Of a stretch of DNA of 64,000 nucleotides, positions 9,094-17,910 are shown piece after piece. Under the pieces are notes generated by a model. The model did not search any database. It saw only the letters and a list, made by a program, of their open reading frames with translations, and was not told the origin of the DNA. The position numbers and the translations under genes are program-made. The DNA lies in NCBI RefSeq assembly GCF_003350325.1, contig NZ_QLYZ01000001.1:310001-374000 (forward strand), written 5' to 3'. The stretch is from Vibrio rhodolitus (lineage in GTDB: Bacteria > Pseudomonadota > Gammaproteobacteria > Enterobacterales > Vibrionaceae). How positions within the stretch are numbered: position 1 is the first letter of the stretch; the number at the start of each line of letters is the position of its first letter.

Positions 9094-9110
9094 TTGGAAC
9101 ACTCTTTGCT
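9094..9110 (+). promoter_or_regulatory. Sigma-54 (RpoN) promoter of amt
   Basis: TTGGAAC-ACTCT-TTGCT: GG at 9096-9097 and GC at 9108-9109 are exactly ten bases apart, the invariant spacing of -24/-12 promoters, with TTGG and TTGCT matching the consensus. The predicted start is near 9121, leaving a leader of about 85 bases before the amt ATG. Confidence 0.8.
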
Positions 9111-9205
9111 GTGTTAGTCGCTTAATTATTGAATTCACCATAATGGTGAAATAAACGACTAGATGCACAGGATAAGTGCGCTACAACACACGGAGACAAT
9201 GAATC

Positions 9206-10426
9206 ATGAGTGTAACTGCTAGTCAGGTACATGGAGCTGTACAAACGCTAACTCAAAGCTCTGATACGCTTTTCTTATTACTAGGCGCCATTATGGTTTT
9301 TTTGATGCATGCGGGTTTTGCGTTTCTTGAAGTAGGAACGGTGCGCCAAAAGAACCAAGTAAACGCTTTGGTTAAGATTCTTGCTGATTTCGGTATTTCA
9401 GCCCTCGCATATTTCTTTATTGGTTATTGGGTTGCTTATGGCGCCAACTTCTTTGCTGATGCCGAGACGCTATCGCAAGGTAATGGCTATGAATTAGTGA
9501 AGTTTTTCTTCCTACTCACTTTTGCCGCTGCGATACCTGCTATTGTTTCGGGTGGTATTGCTGAGCGCGCACGTTTCTACCCAATCTTAATCGCGACATT
9601 CTTTACCGTAGGTCTTGTTTACCCGTTATTTGAAGGCATGATCTGGAATGGTAATTTTGGCGTTCAAGCATGGTTTGAAGCGCAGTTTGGCGCGGGATTT
9701 CATGATTTTGCAGGTTCAGTTGTAGTACATGGCGTAGGTGGCTGGATAGCACTGGTTGCGGTGATTTTCTTAGGCATGCGTAAAGGGCGTATCCGCGCGG
9801 GAAAACACACTAACTTTGTGCCGTCAAACATCCCATTTCTTGCGCTCGGTGCATGGATTTTATGTATCGGCTGGTTTGGATTTAACGTGATGTCAGCGCA
9901 AAGCCTAAACGGTATCAGTGGCTTAGTCGCGATGAACTCATTGATGGCAATGGTCGGAGGCATTGTCGCCTCACTTATTGCAGGTAAAAATGACCCGGGC
10001 TTTATCCATAACGGACCATTAGCTGGGCTTGTCGCTATCTGCGCAGGCTCTGATTTAATGCACCCAATTGGCGCTTTGATTACCGGTGCAATTGCTGGCG
10101 TGCTGTTTGTTTATCTATTTACCTATCTACAAAACAAAACCAAAATTGATGATGTACTGGGCGTTTGGCCATTGCATGGCGTTTGCGGAGCTTGGGGCGG
10201 AATTGCGGCAGGTATTTTTGGTCAGTCTGCGTTAGGTGGACTCGGTGGAGTAAGTCTTACTGTGCAGGTTATGGGAACTCTGCTTGGTATTTCTGTTGCG
10301 CTGATTGGCGCCTTGATTGTGTACGGGGCAATTAACGCTATGATGGGATTAAGGCTCTCTGAAGAAGAAGAATACAACGGCGCAGATTTAACCATTCACC
10401 GTATTTCTTCGACCAATGACGACTAA
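9206..10426 (+). CDS. amt: Ammonium transporter
   Basis: A 406-residue Amt/MEP/Rh channel with eleven expected membrane helices. Hallmarks seen: FLMHAGFAFLEVG in the first helix, the conserved HDFAGSVVVHGVGG signature with the first pore His, and WPLHGVCGAWGG carrying the second pore His. It imports ammonium for assimilation. ATG 9206 has CGGAGAC upstream. Unlike many bacteria no glnK lies next to it; both neighbours are unrelated, so the PII partner must be elsewhere. Regulation by NtrC and sigma-54 is supported by the upstream sites. Confidence 0.95.
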   Translation: MSVTASQVHGAVQTLTQSSDTLFLLLGAIMVFLMHAGFAFLEVGTVRQKNQVNALVKILADFGISALAYFFIGYWVAYGANFFADAETLSQGNGYELVKFFFLLTFAAAIPAIVSGGIAERARFYPILIATFFTVGLVYPLFEGMIWNGNFGVQAWFEAQFGAGFHDFAGSVVVHGVGGWIALVAVIFLGMRKGRIRAGKHTNFVPSNIPFLALGAWILCIGWFGFNVMSAQSLNGISGLVAMNSLMAMVGGIVASLIAGKNDPGFIHNGPLAGLVAICAGSDLMHPIGALITGAIAGVLFVYLFTYLQNKTKIDDVLGVWPLHGVCGAWGGIAAGIFGQSALGGLGGVSLTVQVMGTLLGISVALIGALIVYGAINAMMGLRLSEEEEYNGADLTIHRISSTNDD

Positions 10427-10459
10427 GTTAAGGTAGATTGGCTAATCAAGCGTTCGATT

Positions 10460-10483
10460 AAAAGCGGCACTAGCCGCTTTTAT
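10460..10483 (+). terminator. Terminator after amt
   Basis: AAAAGCGGC-ACTA-GCCGCTTTTA hairpin about 35 bases past the amt stop. The T run is short, so it could also serve the convergent small gene at 10496. Confidence 0.7.
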
Positions 10484-10495
10484 TAAGACTGATGA

Positions 10496-10675
10496 CTAGC
10501 AATTGCCTTTTTTCGCTTGTCCCGGAGGGCAAAATTTATAGTCTTCGTTGTTTTTACTGCCGCCATCTTTGGTGCTCACTTTCACTTCCACGTCATCGAT
10601 TTCACCTTCAACACGCGTTAGTTGGTAGCCTGCCAGTGTAGTTAGTAATACAACAACTAGAGGCAATCTCAGCAT
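10496..10675 (-). CDS. Small exported protein of unknown function
   Basis: A 59-residue product from ATG 10675, chosen because GAGAGG lies seven bases upstream; a TTG at 10690 overlaps that ribosome site and is less likely. Residues 1-18 (MLRLPLVVVLLTTLAGYQ) look like a signal peptide or membrane anchor. The remaining 40 residues are charged and end in a CPPGQAKKGNC motif whose two Cys could form a disulfide in the periplasm. It is convergent with amt and divergent from cobB. I do not recognise a family. Confidence 0.6.
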   Translation of the reverse strand: MLRLPLVVVLLTTLAGYQLTRVEGEIDDVEVKVSTKDGGSKNNEDYKFCPPGQAKKGNC

Positions 10676-10795
10676 TGCTTTTCCTCTCAATTTTTCATTC
10701 TCGTGACCATCATTACGACCATGGTCTAATCCATATTACTACTGTTGTTATTCTTTCGGTGTTAAGCTTGAGTAAAAGAATGACAAGGACAGGTT

Positions 10796-11527
10796 ATGGA
10801 ATTCCCTTATAGAAATATTGTAGTACTTACAGGTGCAGGTATCTCGGCAGAGTCGGGGATCCAGACATTTCGAACCCAAGATGGTTTGTGGGAAAATCAC
10901 CGTATAGAAGATGTTGCCACACCGGAAGGCTTTGCTCGTGATCCTGATCTTGTGCAAGATTTTTACAACCAACGTCGTCGTAAACTGCAAGGAGACTCTA
11001 TCCAACCGAATGCTGCTCACAATGCGTTAGGACGCTTGGAGCAAGAGCTTGATGGTACGGTCACGATTATCACTCAAAACATTGATAATTTGCATGAGCG
11101 AGGCGGAAGTGAAAACGTTATTCACATGCACGGTGAACTTCTTAAAGCGCGTTGTAGTGAATCCAATCAAGTGATAGAGCATACCGAAGATATTCAAACC
11201 GGTGAACTTTGCCATTGCTGCCAAATGCCCGCACAAATGCGCCCGCATATTGTTTGGTTTGGTGAAATGCCACTGCGTATGGGTGATATTTATGCAGCGA
11301 TTGAAAAAGCAGATTTGTTTGTCTCTATCGGTACTTCTGGCGTTGTCTATCCAGCAGCGGGATTTGTCCATGATGCGCGTATGCATGGAGCGCACACGAT
11401 TGAAATCAATTTAGAGCCAAGCGCGGTAGAAAGTGAGTTTAAAGAAAAACGCTACGGCAAGGCGAGTGTGGAAGTGCCAAAACTGGTCGATGAGATCTTA
11501 GCGGTAAAAAAGGCTAAATCTGCTTAA
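10796..11527 (+). CDS. cobB: NAD-dependent protein deacylase (sirtuin)
   Basis: A 243-residue class III sirtuin that removes acetyl or succinyl groups from lysines using NAD. Motifs: GAGISAESG for NAD binding, [12 protein letters not shown], the catalytic His in HMHGE, and a zinc ribbon with Cys in ARCSES and ELCHCC. The FYNQRR segment gives the Tyr-x-x-Arg pair that marks bacterial desuccinylases. It lacks the N-terminal extension of the longer E. coli CobB form. Single-gene unit with its own terminator. Confidence 0.95.
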   Translation: MEFPYRNIVVLTGAGISAESGIQTFRTQDGLWENHRIEDVATPEGFARDPDLVQDFYNQRRRKLQGDSIQPNAAHNALGRLEQELDGTVTIITQNIDNLHERGGSENVIHMHGELLKARCSESNQVIEHTEDIQTGELCHCCQMPAQMRPHIVWFGEMPLRMGDIYAAIEKADLFVSIGTSGVVYPAAGFVHDARMHGAHTIEINLEPSAVESEFKEKRYGKASVEVPKLVDEILAVKKAKSA

Positions 11528-11530
11528 CCT

Positions 11531-11560
11531 AAAGCGGCTACCCTTGGGTAGCCGCTTTTC
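11531..11560. terminator. Bidirectional terminator between cobB and distal potD
   Basis: AAAGCGGCTACCC and its complement GGGTAGCCGCTTTT form a ten-pair core with a short loop. It has Ts on the plus strand after cobB and a weaker T stretch on the minus strand after potD. Confidence 0.85.
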
Positions 11561-11581
11561 AATTCTAGTAAGTAAGATAAA

Positions 11582-12616
11582 TTATCGTACTTTTAGCTTT
11601 TGGAAGTATTCGTCGTAAAGCACGCTTGCTTCACCAACTTCATCTTGCCATTCGCCGCTGTCCATAATCTCTTGTGGTGGGAAGATATTTGGATCGTTAG
11701 CAAATTCTTTCGGTAGCAGCTCTAGAGCCGTTTTCACTGGTGTAGGGTAACCAATCTCTAGTGCAATCTTAGCTGCGTTCTCAGGGCGTAGTAGGAAGTC
11801 GATCATCTCGTGAGCCGCTTCTACGTTTTTCGCGCCCGCCGGGATTGATAAGCTATCCATCCAGAAAATTGCGCCTTTCTCTGGCCAGATGATGTCGATT
11901 TGAGCACCTTCTTGGCGAGCCATGTACGCAGAACCGTTCCATAGCATACCAAGTGATACTTCACCTGCTAGGTATGGGTTCGCTGGGAAATCTGAGTTGA
12001 AGACTAATACGTTTGGCATTAGTTTTTTCAGCTCTTCATAAGCAGCTTCGATTTCTTCTGGGTTTGTCGTGTTAGGTGAGTAACCTAGTTTAGACAGCGC
12101 AATGTGGAATACTTCGCGAGAATCATCCATTAGCATTAGCTGACCAGCCCACTTGCTATCCCAAAAATCAGACCAGTTTTTCACAGTGTCTTTAGGCAGC
12201 ATTTCCGAGTTGATACCAATACCTGTCGCACCCCAAATGTATGGGATAGAGTAGTTGTTGTTTGGATCAAAAGGCTTGTTTAGGTAGTTTGGATCTAGAT
12301 CGGCAAAGTGTGACAATTTCGACTTATCAATTTGTTGGAGCATGCCTTCTTTGCGCATCTTAGATACAAAGTAAGTAGACGGTACTACCAAGTCGTAACC
12401 AGTACCTTGAGTTTTCAACTTCGCGTACATGCTCTCATTAGATTCGTACGTTGAGTAGATTACTTTGATACCAGTTTCTTTTGTAAAGTCTTCAAGAACT
12501 TCGTTAGGGATGTATTCCGACCAGTTGTAGAAATACAGTTCTTGATCAGCAGCCATCGCTGAAGACGCGAATAAGCCAGCTGCGCATAATGCGCCTGCAT
12601 AGAATTTACTTTTCAT
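11582..12616 (-). CDS. potD: Polyamine ABC transporter periplasmic binding protein (distal copy)
   Basis: A 344-residue PotD-type protein with an Ala-rich signal peptide cut near AMAADQ. Family landmarks include YFYNWSEYIP, KVIYSTYESNESMYAKLKT, YDLVVPSTYFV and GMLWNGSAYMARQEG. It binds spermidine-type polyamines for the PotABC permease. It is closely related to the copy at 12801-13835, with the same blocks in the same order. The gap between the two potD genes contains a terminator and a palindrome, so this copy may be expressed separately. From memory, V. cholerae also has two adjacent potD genes that differ in transport role. Confidence 0.93.
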   Translation of the reverse strand: MKSKFYAGALCAAGLFASSAMAADQELYFYNWSEYIPNEVLEDFTKETGIKVIYSTYESNESMYAKLKTQGTGYDLVVPSTYFVSKMRKEGMLQQIDKSKLSHFADLDPNYLNKPFDPNNNYSIPYIWGATGIGINSEMLPKDTVKNWSDFWDSKWAGQLMLMDDSREVFHIALSKLGYSPNTTNPEEIEAAYEELKKLMPNVLVFNSDFPANPYLAGEVSLGMLWNGSAYMARQEGAQIDIIWPEKGAIFWMDSLSIPAGAKNVEAAHEMIDFLLRPENAAKIALEIGYPTPVKTALELLPKEFANDPNIFPPQEIMDSGEWQDEVGEASVLYDEYFQKLKVR

Positions 12617-12707
12617 TATATTTCCGTTTTATCTCACCAATTCAGCACATTACCAATCCTGATAATATTCTCTGAGTCAGCATATAAAAGTATAAAAGTG
12701 ATTATTA

Positions 12708-12727
12708 CTAGATTGTGAACAATCTAG
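12708..12727. promoter_or_regulatory. Palindrome upstream of the distal potD
   Basis: Two nine-base arms, CTAGATTGT and ACAATCTAG, are perfect complements separated by GA. The site is about 92-111 bases upstream of the distal potD ATG and downstream of the preceding gene's terminator, where an operator would be expected. It has no T run and is not a terminator. The cognate regulator is unknown. Confidence 0.5.
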
Positions 12728-12756
12728 CAGCGCGCAATTATATCAGCCCGAAAATA

Positions 12757-12784
12757 AAAAAGGCAGCGAATGCTGCCTTTTTTC
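12757..12784 (-). terminator. Terminator between the two potD genes
   Basis: AAAAAAGGCAGC-GAAT-GCTGCCTTTTTT is symmetric. On the minus strand it follows the proximal potD stop by about 17 bases and should reduce read-through into the distal copy. Confidence 0.9.
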
Positions 12785-12800
12785 AATGCTATTAAGCGGA

Positions 12801-13835
12801 TTATTGACCTGCTTTAAGCTTTAGGAAGTAATCTTCGTATTTAACGGTTAGATCACCAACAGAGTCTTGCCATTCAACGCGGTCTAGGTCTTCTTGAGAT
12901 GGGAATAGTGGAGCCACATCTTGGAATTTGTCGTTAGACGCTTTAACAGCAGTTAGGTAACCAGTGTCCCCAGAAATTTGCTCTGCGATTTCAGGGCGTA
13001 GTAGGAAGTCGATCATCTTGTGAGCCGCTTCTACGTTTTTCGCACCAGAAGAGATTGCAAAGTTATCTACCCAACCGATACCGCCTTCTTTAGGGAATAC
13101 AAGTTTAAGAGGTAGACCTTCTTTTTGCGCAGCTGCTGCAGAACCGTTCCAAAGCATACCAACACCAACTTCGCCAGACATGTATGGAGCACCTGGGTTG
13201 TCAGAGTTAAATAGTAGAACGTTTGGCATTAGCTTTTGTAGCTCAGCGTACGCTTCGTCGATTTGTTTTGGATCCGTAGAGTTACCAGAGTAACCTAGTT
13301 TGCGTAGTGCAATATGGAATACTTCACGAGTATCGTCCATTAGCATTACTTGACCTTCAAGCTCAGGTTTCCATAGGTCAGCCCAGCTTTGGAAGTCGTT
13401 TGGATCGTACATGTCAGTGTTAACCGCTAGACCTGTGATCGCAACTACGTGTGGAATAGAGTAGTCGTTCTTCGGATCAAAAGGCTTGTCTAGGTAGTTA
13501 GGATCTAGATTTTTGAAGTTAGTCAGTTTTGACTTATCAATTTTTTGTAGCATGCCTTCATCACGCATCTTCGCAACGAAGTACGTTGAAGGAACTACTA
13601 GATCGTAACCTTGGTTATGAGTCTTTAGCTTTGCATACAAAGTTTCATTCGACTCATAAGTTGAGTAAATTACTTTAATGCCTGTTTCTTCGGTAAATTG
13701 CTCTAGGATGTTACTGTTAATGTAAGGACCCCAGTTCATAAATACCAATTCTTTGTTTTCGTCCGCTGCCACTGCACCAGAGAACAGAGAAAGCGCACAT
13801 GCACTACCAGCTAATAGAGTAGCCCATTTTTTCAT
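12801..13835 (-). CDS. potD: Polyamine ABC transporter periplasmic binding protein (proximal copy)
   Basis: A 344-residue PotD paralogue. The start is ATG 13835 (MKKWATLLAG), preceded by TTTGGAGA; the frame runs seven codons further upstream without a better site. A signal peptide ends near GAVAADEN. Binding-protein landmarks match the distal copy: VFMNWGPYI, KVIYSTYESNETLYAKLKT, YDLVVPSTYFVAKMRDEGML. It lies directly downstream of potC but beyond a hairpin terminator, so it can be made at a different level from the permease. Confidence 0.94.
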   Translation of the reverse strand: MKKWATLLAGSACALSLFSGAVAADENKELVFMNWGPYINSNILEQFTEETGIKVIYSTYESNETLYAKLKTHNQGYDLVVPSTYFVAKMRDEGMLQKIDKSKLTNFKNLDPNYLDKPFDPKNDYSIPHVVAITGLAVNTDMYDPNDFQSWADLWKPELEGQVMLMDDTREVFHIALRKLGYSGNSTDPKQIDEAYAELQKLMPNVLLFNSDNPGAPYMSGEVGVGMLWNGSAAAAQKEGLPLKLVFPKEGGIGWVDNFAISSGAKNVEAAHKMIDFLLRPEIAEQISGDTGYLTAVKASNDKFQDVAPLFPSQEDLDRVEWQDSVGDLTVKYEDYFLKLKAGQ

Positions 13836-13893
13836 CGACGTTAGTCTCCAAACCAAACGTTGCTCAGAACATAAATAACTGAGCGATTTATAG

Positions 13894-13920
13894 AAAAACA
13901 GAATGGTATAACCATTCTGT
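13894..13920 (-). terminator. Hairpin terminator between potC and potD
   Basis: ACAGAATGG-TATAA-CCATTCTGT, read on the minus strand as a nine-pair stem followed by TTTTTC. It sits about 20 bases after the potC stop and inside the pot operon, so it is either an attenuator or the end of a potABC transcript. Confidence 0.8.
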
Positions 13921-13940
13921 TTCGTGAAAAGTCCGCGATT

Positions 13941-14711
13941 CTACTTCACTTTCTCTCTTGCAAGCAACTGTGAAGTTACAACAAGAGCTAAAGAAATAAT
14001 CAACATGACTGTCGCTAGGGCATTTACTTCAGGTGAGATGCCCACTTTAACCATTGAGTAAATCTTCAATGGCAAAATTTCGTAAGTTGGACCAGTTACA
14101 AATGAACTGATGATTACGTCATCCAGTGACAACGTAAAGCTTAGCAACCAACCTGCTGCAACTGCTGGCTTAGCCAGAGGAAGAATGATCTGCTTTAGGA
14201 TCACCCATTCGCTTGCACCTAGGTCTTTTGCCGCTTCCAACATTTTCACATCGAAACCATTCAAACGGCTGTAAACAGATACCACTACAAAAGGTAGACA
14301 GAATGTAATATGTGCTACCAAAAGAGTGAGAAATCCAAGCTGTGCACCCATTACAAGGAACAGTGCCAGTAGCGAAATCGCCATTACGATATCTGGTGAC
14401 ATCATAACTACGAAAAGCATACCGTTTACTAGACCTTTACCCTTAAACGAGTAACGGAATAGGGCAACAGCGGTCAAGCTACCAATAAGTGTAGCAGCTG
14501 TTGCTGAAAACACTGCAACGTTCAATGAGTGCCACGCAGCTTGCATTAAGCTGTCGTTGTTGATCAGCGTTTCGTACCATTTGGTGGTGAAGCCACCCCA
14601 TTTCATACCAAAGCGGTTGTCGTTAAATGAGTTAACGATCAAAACGATGATAGGAAGATATAGAAACGCGTACACTAGCGTCATAAAGCTAAATCTAACT
14701 GTGCGTCCCAT
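13941..14711 (-). CDS. potC: Polyamine ABC transporter permease PotC
   Basis: A 256-residue inner-membrane permease with six predicted helices and the cytoplasmic coupling motif [20 protein letters not shown] that docks on the ATPase. It pairs with PotB to form the channel for spermidine or putrescine. Its start overlaps the potB stop by one base (TAATG), showing translational coupling. Confidence 0.95.
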   Translation of the reverse strand: MGRTVRFSFMTLVYAFLYLPIIVLIVNSFNDNRFGMKWGGFTTKWYETLINNDSLMQAAWHSLNVAVFSATAATLIGSLTAVALFRYSFKGKGLVNGMLFVVMMSPDIVMAISLLALFLVMGAQLGFLTLLVAHITFCLPFVVVSVYSRLNGFDVKMLEAAKDLGASEWVILKQIILPLAKPAVAAGWLLSFTLSLDDVIISSFVTGPTYEILPLKIYSMVKVGISPEVNALATVMLIISLALVVTSQLLAREKVK

Positions 14712-15571
14712 TAGTCTAGCTCCACTTTCTTGTTCAATAGTTTACCTGCTCTGTAGTAGGCATAAAGCATCACAGCCATCGCAAAGGTGAGGGCAATACT
14801 GGTTGCCGCACCAAATGGCCAGTCACGTGCGTTCAATACTTGGCTCTTAATCACGTTACCAATCAGTAGGTTCTTCGCTCCGCCCAGAAGGTCAGAAATG
14901 TAGAACATACCAAGCGCTGGAAGTAGTACTAATAAACAGCCACCAATGATGCCAGGCATAGTTAGCGGCAGGATAACTTTAGTGAACGTTTGGAATTTGT
15001 TCGCACCAAGATCTTTCGCCGCTTCAATGTACGTACCGTCAAGCTTCTCAATCGCGCTGTAAAGCGGAAGAATCATAAATGGCAGCAGAATGTATACTAA
15101 GCCAATCATAACCGCTGTTTCGGTGTACATAAGGCGCAAAGGCTTATCGATGATTTCCATCGCCATAAGCGATTTGTTCAAAATGCCTTGTGTACCTAAA
15201 ACAATCTTTAGACCGTAAGTACGGATTAGTGAGTTGGTCCAGAAAGGAACAATCACTAGAAACAGCATGAACGGACGCCATTTTTCGGGCATTTTCGCTA
15301 CGATGTAAGCAAATGGGTAACCGATAATCAAACACAGAACCGTCGCCACGATCGCCATGTAGAAAGAGTGCATCAGCACTTTTGCGTATAGCGGATCCAT
15401 CAAGCGCAGGTAGTTATCGAAAGTGAAGGTCATTTCGATAAGGTTTGCTTCGTCGCGTGTCAGAAAGCTGGTACCGATGATCATCAGGTTTGGTACTAAC
15501 ACAAATAGCGTTAGCCAACCGACAATCAGAGCGATGATAGCGTTCTGAAGATTAAACTTCTTGCTCATCAT
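14711..15571 (-). CDS. potB: Polyamine ABC transporter permease PotB
   Basis: A 286-residue inner-membrane permease with the [20 protein letters not shown] coupling motif between helices 4 and 5. Two consecutive ATGs (15571 and 15568) are possible starts. The start lies 20 bases inside potA, so potA, potB and potC form one coupled unit. Confidence 0.95.
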   Translation of the reverse strand: MMSKKFNLQNAIIALIVGWLTLFVLVPNLMIIGTSFLTRDEANLIEMTFTFDNYLRLMDPLYAKVLMHSFYMAIVATVLCLIIGYPFAYIVAKMPEKWRPFMLFLVIVPFWTNSLIRTYGLKIVLGTQGILNKSLMAMEIIDKPLRLMYTETAVMIGLVYILLPFMILPLYSAIEKLDGTYIEAAKDLGANKFQTFTKVILPLTMPGIIGGCLLVLLPALGMFYISDLLGGAKNLLIGNVIKSQVLNARDWPFGAATSIALTFAMAVMLYAYYRAGKLLNKKVELD

Positions 15572-16691
15572 TTAGTACAACCTCCCAGCTTTCAACCCAA
15601 GTAATAGCAACCTTTTGGCCAAGAGAGTGATCCACATCTGGATCGTCTTCGTTGAAGAACTCACTTACCATTACGCGCATGCCTGATTCAAGTTCGATAA
15701 CTGAATCAAGAGTCATACCCTTGTAAGTACGTTCTACAACGTGACCTACAATTCCGCGTTGTTCAGACTCTTTGATCTCTTCGATGCGTAAGTCTTCAGG
15801 GCGAAGTAGTACTTGAAGTTTATCGCCTGGGTTGGCTTCTTGATCGTAGTAAACCACTGATTCAACACCTTCGATTGACGCACGGATGCGCTTCTCGTCT
15901 AGACGCTCTAGCATTGTCGTGTTGAATACGTTGATTTCGCCGATAAAGCGAGCAACAAACAGGTTTTTCGGCTCTTCGTAGATCTCACGTGGTGAACCAT
16001 CTTGCTCAATCACACCTTCACGCATAACGATGATACGGTCAGACATTGAAAGGGCTTCTTCTTGGTCGTGAGTAACGAAGATAAAGGTAATACCCAGTTG
16101 ACGCTGTAGCTGTTTCAGCTCGATTTGCATCTGCTTACGCAGCTTGTAATCAAGAGCAGACAGAGATTCGTCTAATAGTAGAACTTTAGGTTTGTTAACA
16201 ACGGCACGCGCAATCGCGATACGCTGTTGTTGACCGCCTGACAGTTGGTGCGGCTTACGCTGTGCCATTTTCTCAAGGCGAACCATACGTAGTGCTTCCA
16301 TTACGCGAGGTTCAATCTCAGCTTCAGCTACTTTCTGCATACGCAGACCAAATGCCACGTTTTCAAACACGGTCATATGAGGGAATAGGGCGTAACTTTG
16401 GAATACAGTATTTACATGGCGCTGCTCAGCAGGAACCTGAGTGACGTTTTGACCGTCAAGGATAATGCTACCATTATCTGCGGTTTCAAAACCTGCAATC
16501 ATCCTAAGAACGGTGGTTTTACCACAACCTGATGGACCTAGAATTGTTAAAAATTCACCGTGGTTAACATCAAGGTTAAGATTACCGATGATTTCCTTGC
16601 CATCGAAACTCTTACTAATCCCAGTTAAACGGATAACTGGTTGCTCTGCTGTTTGTTTATTCAACGTCTGTTTTTCTCCCACATTGGTCAT
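15552..16691 (-). CDS. potA: Polyamine ABC transporter ATPase PotA
   Basis: A 379-residue ATPase with Walker [10 protein letters not shown], signature [13 protein letters not shown], Walker [12 protein letters not shown] and H-loop VTHDQEEA. The C-terminal third is a TOBE/OB regulatory domain. It powers polyamine uptake through PotBC. First gene of the operon. The ATG at 16691 has no clear ribosome site and the upstream 421-base gap holds its promoter. Confidence 0.95.
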   Translation of the reverse strand: MTNVGEKQTLNKQTAEQPVIRLTGISKSFDGKEIIGNLNLDVNHGEFLTILGPSGCGKTTVLRMIAGFETADNGSIILDGQNVTQVPAEQRHVNTVFQSYALFPHMTVFENVAFGLRMQKVAEAEIEPRVMEALRMVRLEKMAQRKPHQLSGGQQQRIAIARAVVNKPKVLLLDESLSALDYKLRKQMQIELKQLQRQLGITFIFVTHDQEEALSMSDRIIVMREGVIEQDGSPREIYEEPKNLFVARFIGEINVFNTTMLERLDEKRIRASIEGVESVVYYDQEANPGDKLQVLLRPEDLRIEEIKESEQRGIVGHVVERTYKGMTLDSVIELESGMRVMVSEFFNEDDPDVDHSLGQKVAITWVESWEVVLNDEQEV

Positions 16692-17112
16692 TCTTAGCTC
16701 AAAATTGGAAATGACCCGCAGTTACACAAATAGAGGCGCGCATGATAATCACCAATAGTGTGAATTCAAAGCATTTTCTTTCTTCATCATAGAAAATTTT
16801 TCGCAGGTAAAACTAAACATTCTTTACCATACTGTTTTTAAGGGACTTGCAAGTTTCTAAGCGTGTAGAAGAAATCGCTTGTTTTACCGTAACCATTTGA
16901 TGATTGTTAACTATGTTGGTTAATTATCAGCCAAATAAACAAGAAAGCAAGAGTGTGATGTAGTTTCCGTGTGAGTGTTGCGGGGCTTTCAGTATAATGC
17001 GCAATGTCGCAATTTTTACTTACAGCGTTAAGATTGCTTAGTGAGTGTCATTCACGGTACTTTTAATGTAACGAAGAAATAGCGATCAAAGTAAACCAAG
17101 CCGGACTGTATA
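16692..17112. other. Divergent intergenic region between potA and the 17113 gene
   Basis: 421 bases without a plausible gene. It must contain the potA promoter (minus) and the promoter of the 17113 operon (plus). A good -10 (TATAAT, 16993-16998) points toward 17113, but no convincing -35 lies 17 bases before it. The potA-proximal part is AT-rich (AAAATTTTTCGC near 16796). No repeat, operator or RNA structure was recognised. Confidence 0.5.
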
Positions 17113-17910
17113 ATGAGTAATGATATTGAAAAAGACTTTAACCTAGGCGGAAGCATCGAACGTGCGATTTCCGGTAACTATGAGTTAAAAGCAGGGGATG
17201 TGTTTAGAGAAGCTTGGTCGCAAACGGTCAAAAACTTCCTCTCTTTCTCACCGGCAATCATCATCTTGATGTTTGTCCAAGTAGGGGTGTTCTATATTGC
17301 GCTTAAGCTTCAGCTTGGCGACCCGTCGATGATTTTCGACGCGATTACTGACCCAGAAGCCTTTAATCCGTCTATCGTACAAGCTATATATATAGCGAAT
17401 TTCAGCTATGAAGTGATCAGTGCGCCGATTTATGCCGGTATCTGTTTAATGGCTATGAGTCACTCGGCTGGGTTAACTACAAAGCCGCGTCATATTGGTA
17501 AAGGGTTGCAATACACAATCCCGGTTATTTTAGCGACCTTGTTTAGCCTGATGTTGCAGGGCGTTGCAGGTATGCTGTTGCCGTTCCTGTCGATGTATCT
17601 TTCTCTGGCGTTTAGTAATTCAATTTTGTTGATTTGTGAAAAGCAAGTGCCGCCGATGCAGTCTCTGCTGTTGTCACTTCGTGCAGTTAACAAGAAAATT
17701 TTCGTTCTGTCGGGTATCTACATCATGGTTATGTTGATGTTTATCGCCGGGGCGATGTTCTACGGGCTAGGACTGATTTTTGTTCTACCATTCTTTTTCC
17801 ATGTAAAAGGCATTATTTACCGAAATATGTTCGGTATTAAGCTAAAAATTGTCGCGTCGGAAAAATCAAAAGATGACGATGACCATAACCCGCAGGTGTT
17901 TAATGCGTAA
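17113..17910 (+). CDS. Multi-pass membrane protein of unknown function
   Basis: A 265-residue protein with a soluble N-terminus of about 40 residues (ending in the GDVFREAWSQTVKNF amphipathic stretch) and five or six hydrophobic segments from about residue 45 to 235, then a charged tail. The layout resembles YciC-like or glycerophosphodiesterase-membrane-domain proteins, but I cannot assign a family securely. It overlaps the bax start by eight bases, so the two are expressed together. Confidence 0.7.
   Translation: MSNDIEKDFNLGGSIERAISGNYELKAGDVFREAWSQTVKNFLSFSPAIIILMFVQVGVFYIALKLQLGDPSMIFDAITDPEAFNPSIVQAIYIANFSYEVISAPIYAGICLMAMSHSAGLTTKPRHIGKGLQYTIPVILATLFSLMLQGVAGMLLPFLSMYLSLAFSNSILLICEKQVPPMQSLLLSLRAVNKKIFVLSGIYIMVMLMFIAGAMFYGLGLIFVLPFFFHVKGIIYRNMFGIKLKIVASEKSKDDDDHNPQVFNA

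Noticed and set aside
14125..14137. matS-like sequence GTGACAACGTAAA in potC
   Set aside because: Two mismatches in the right half; within chance expectation.
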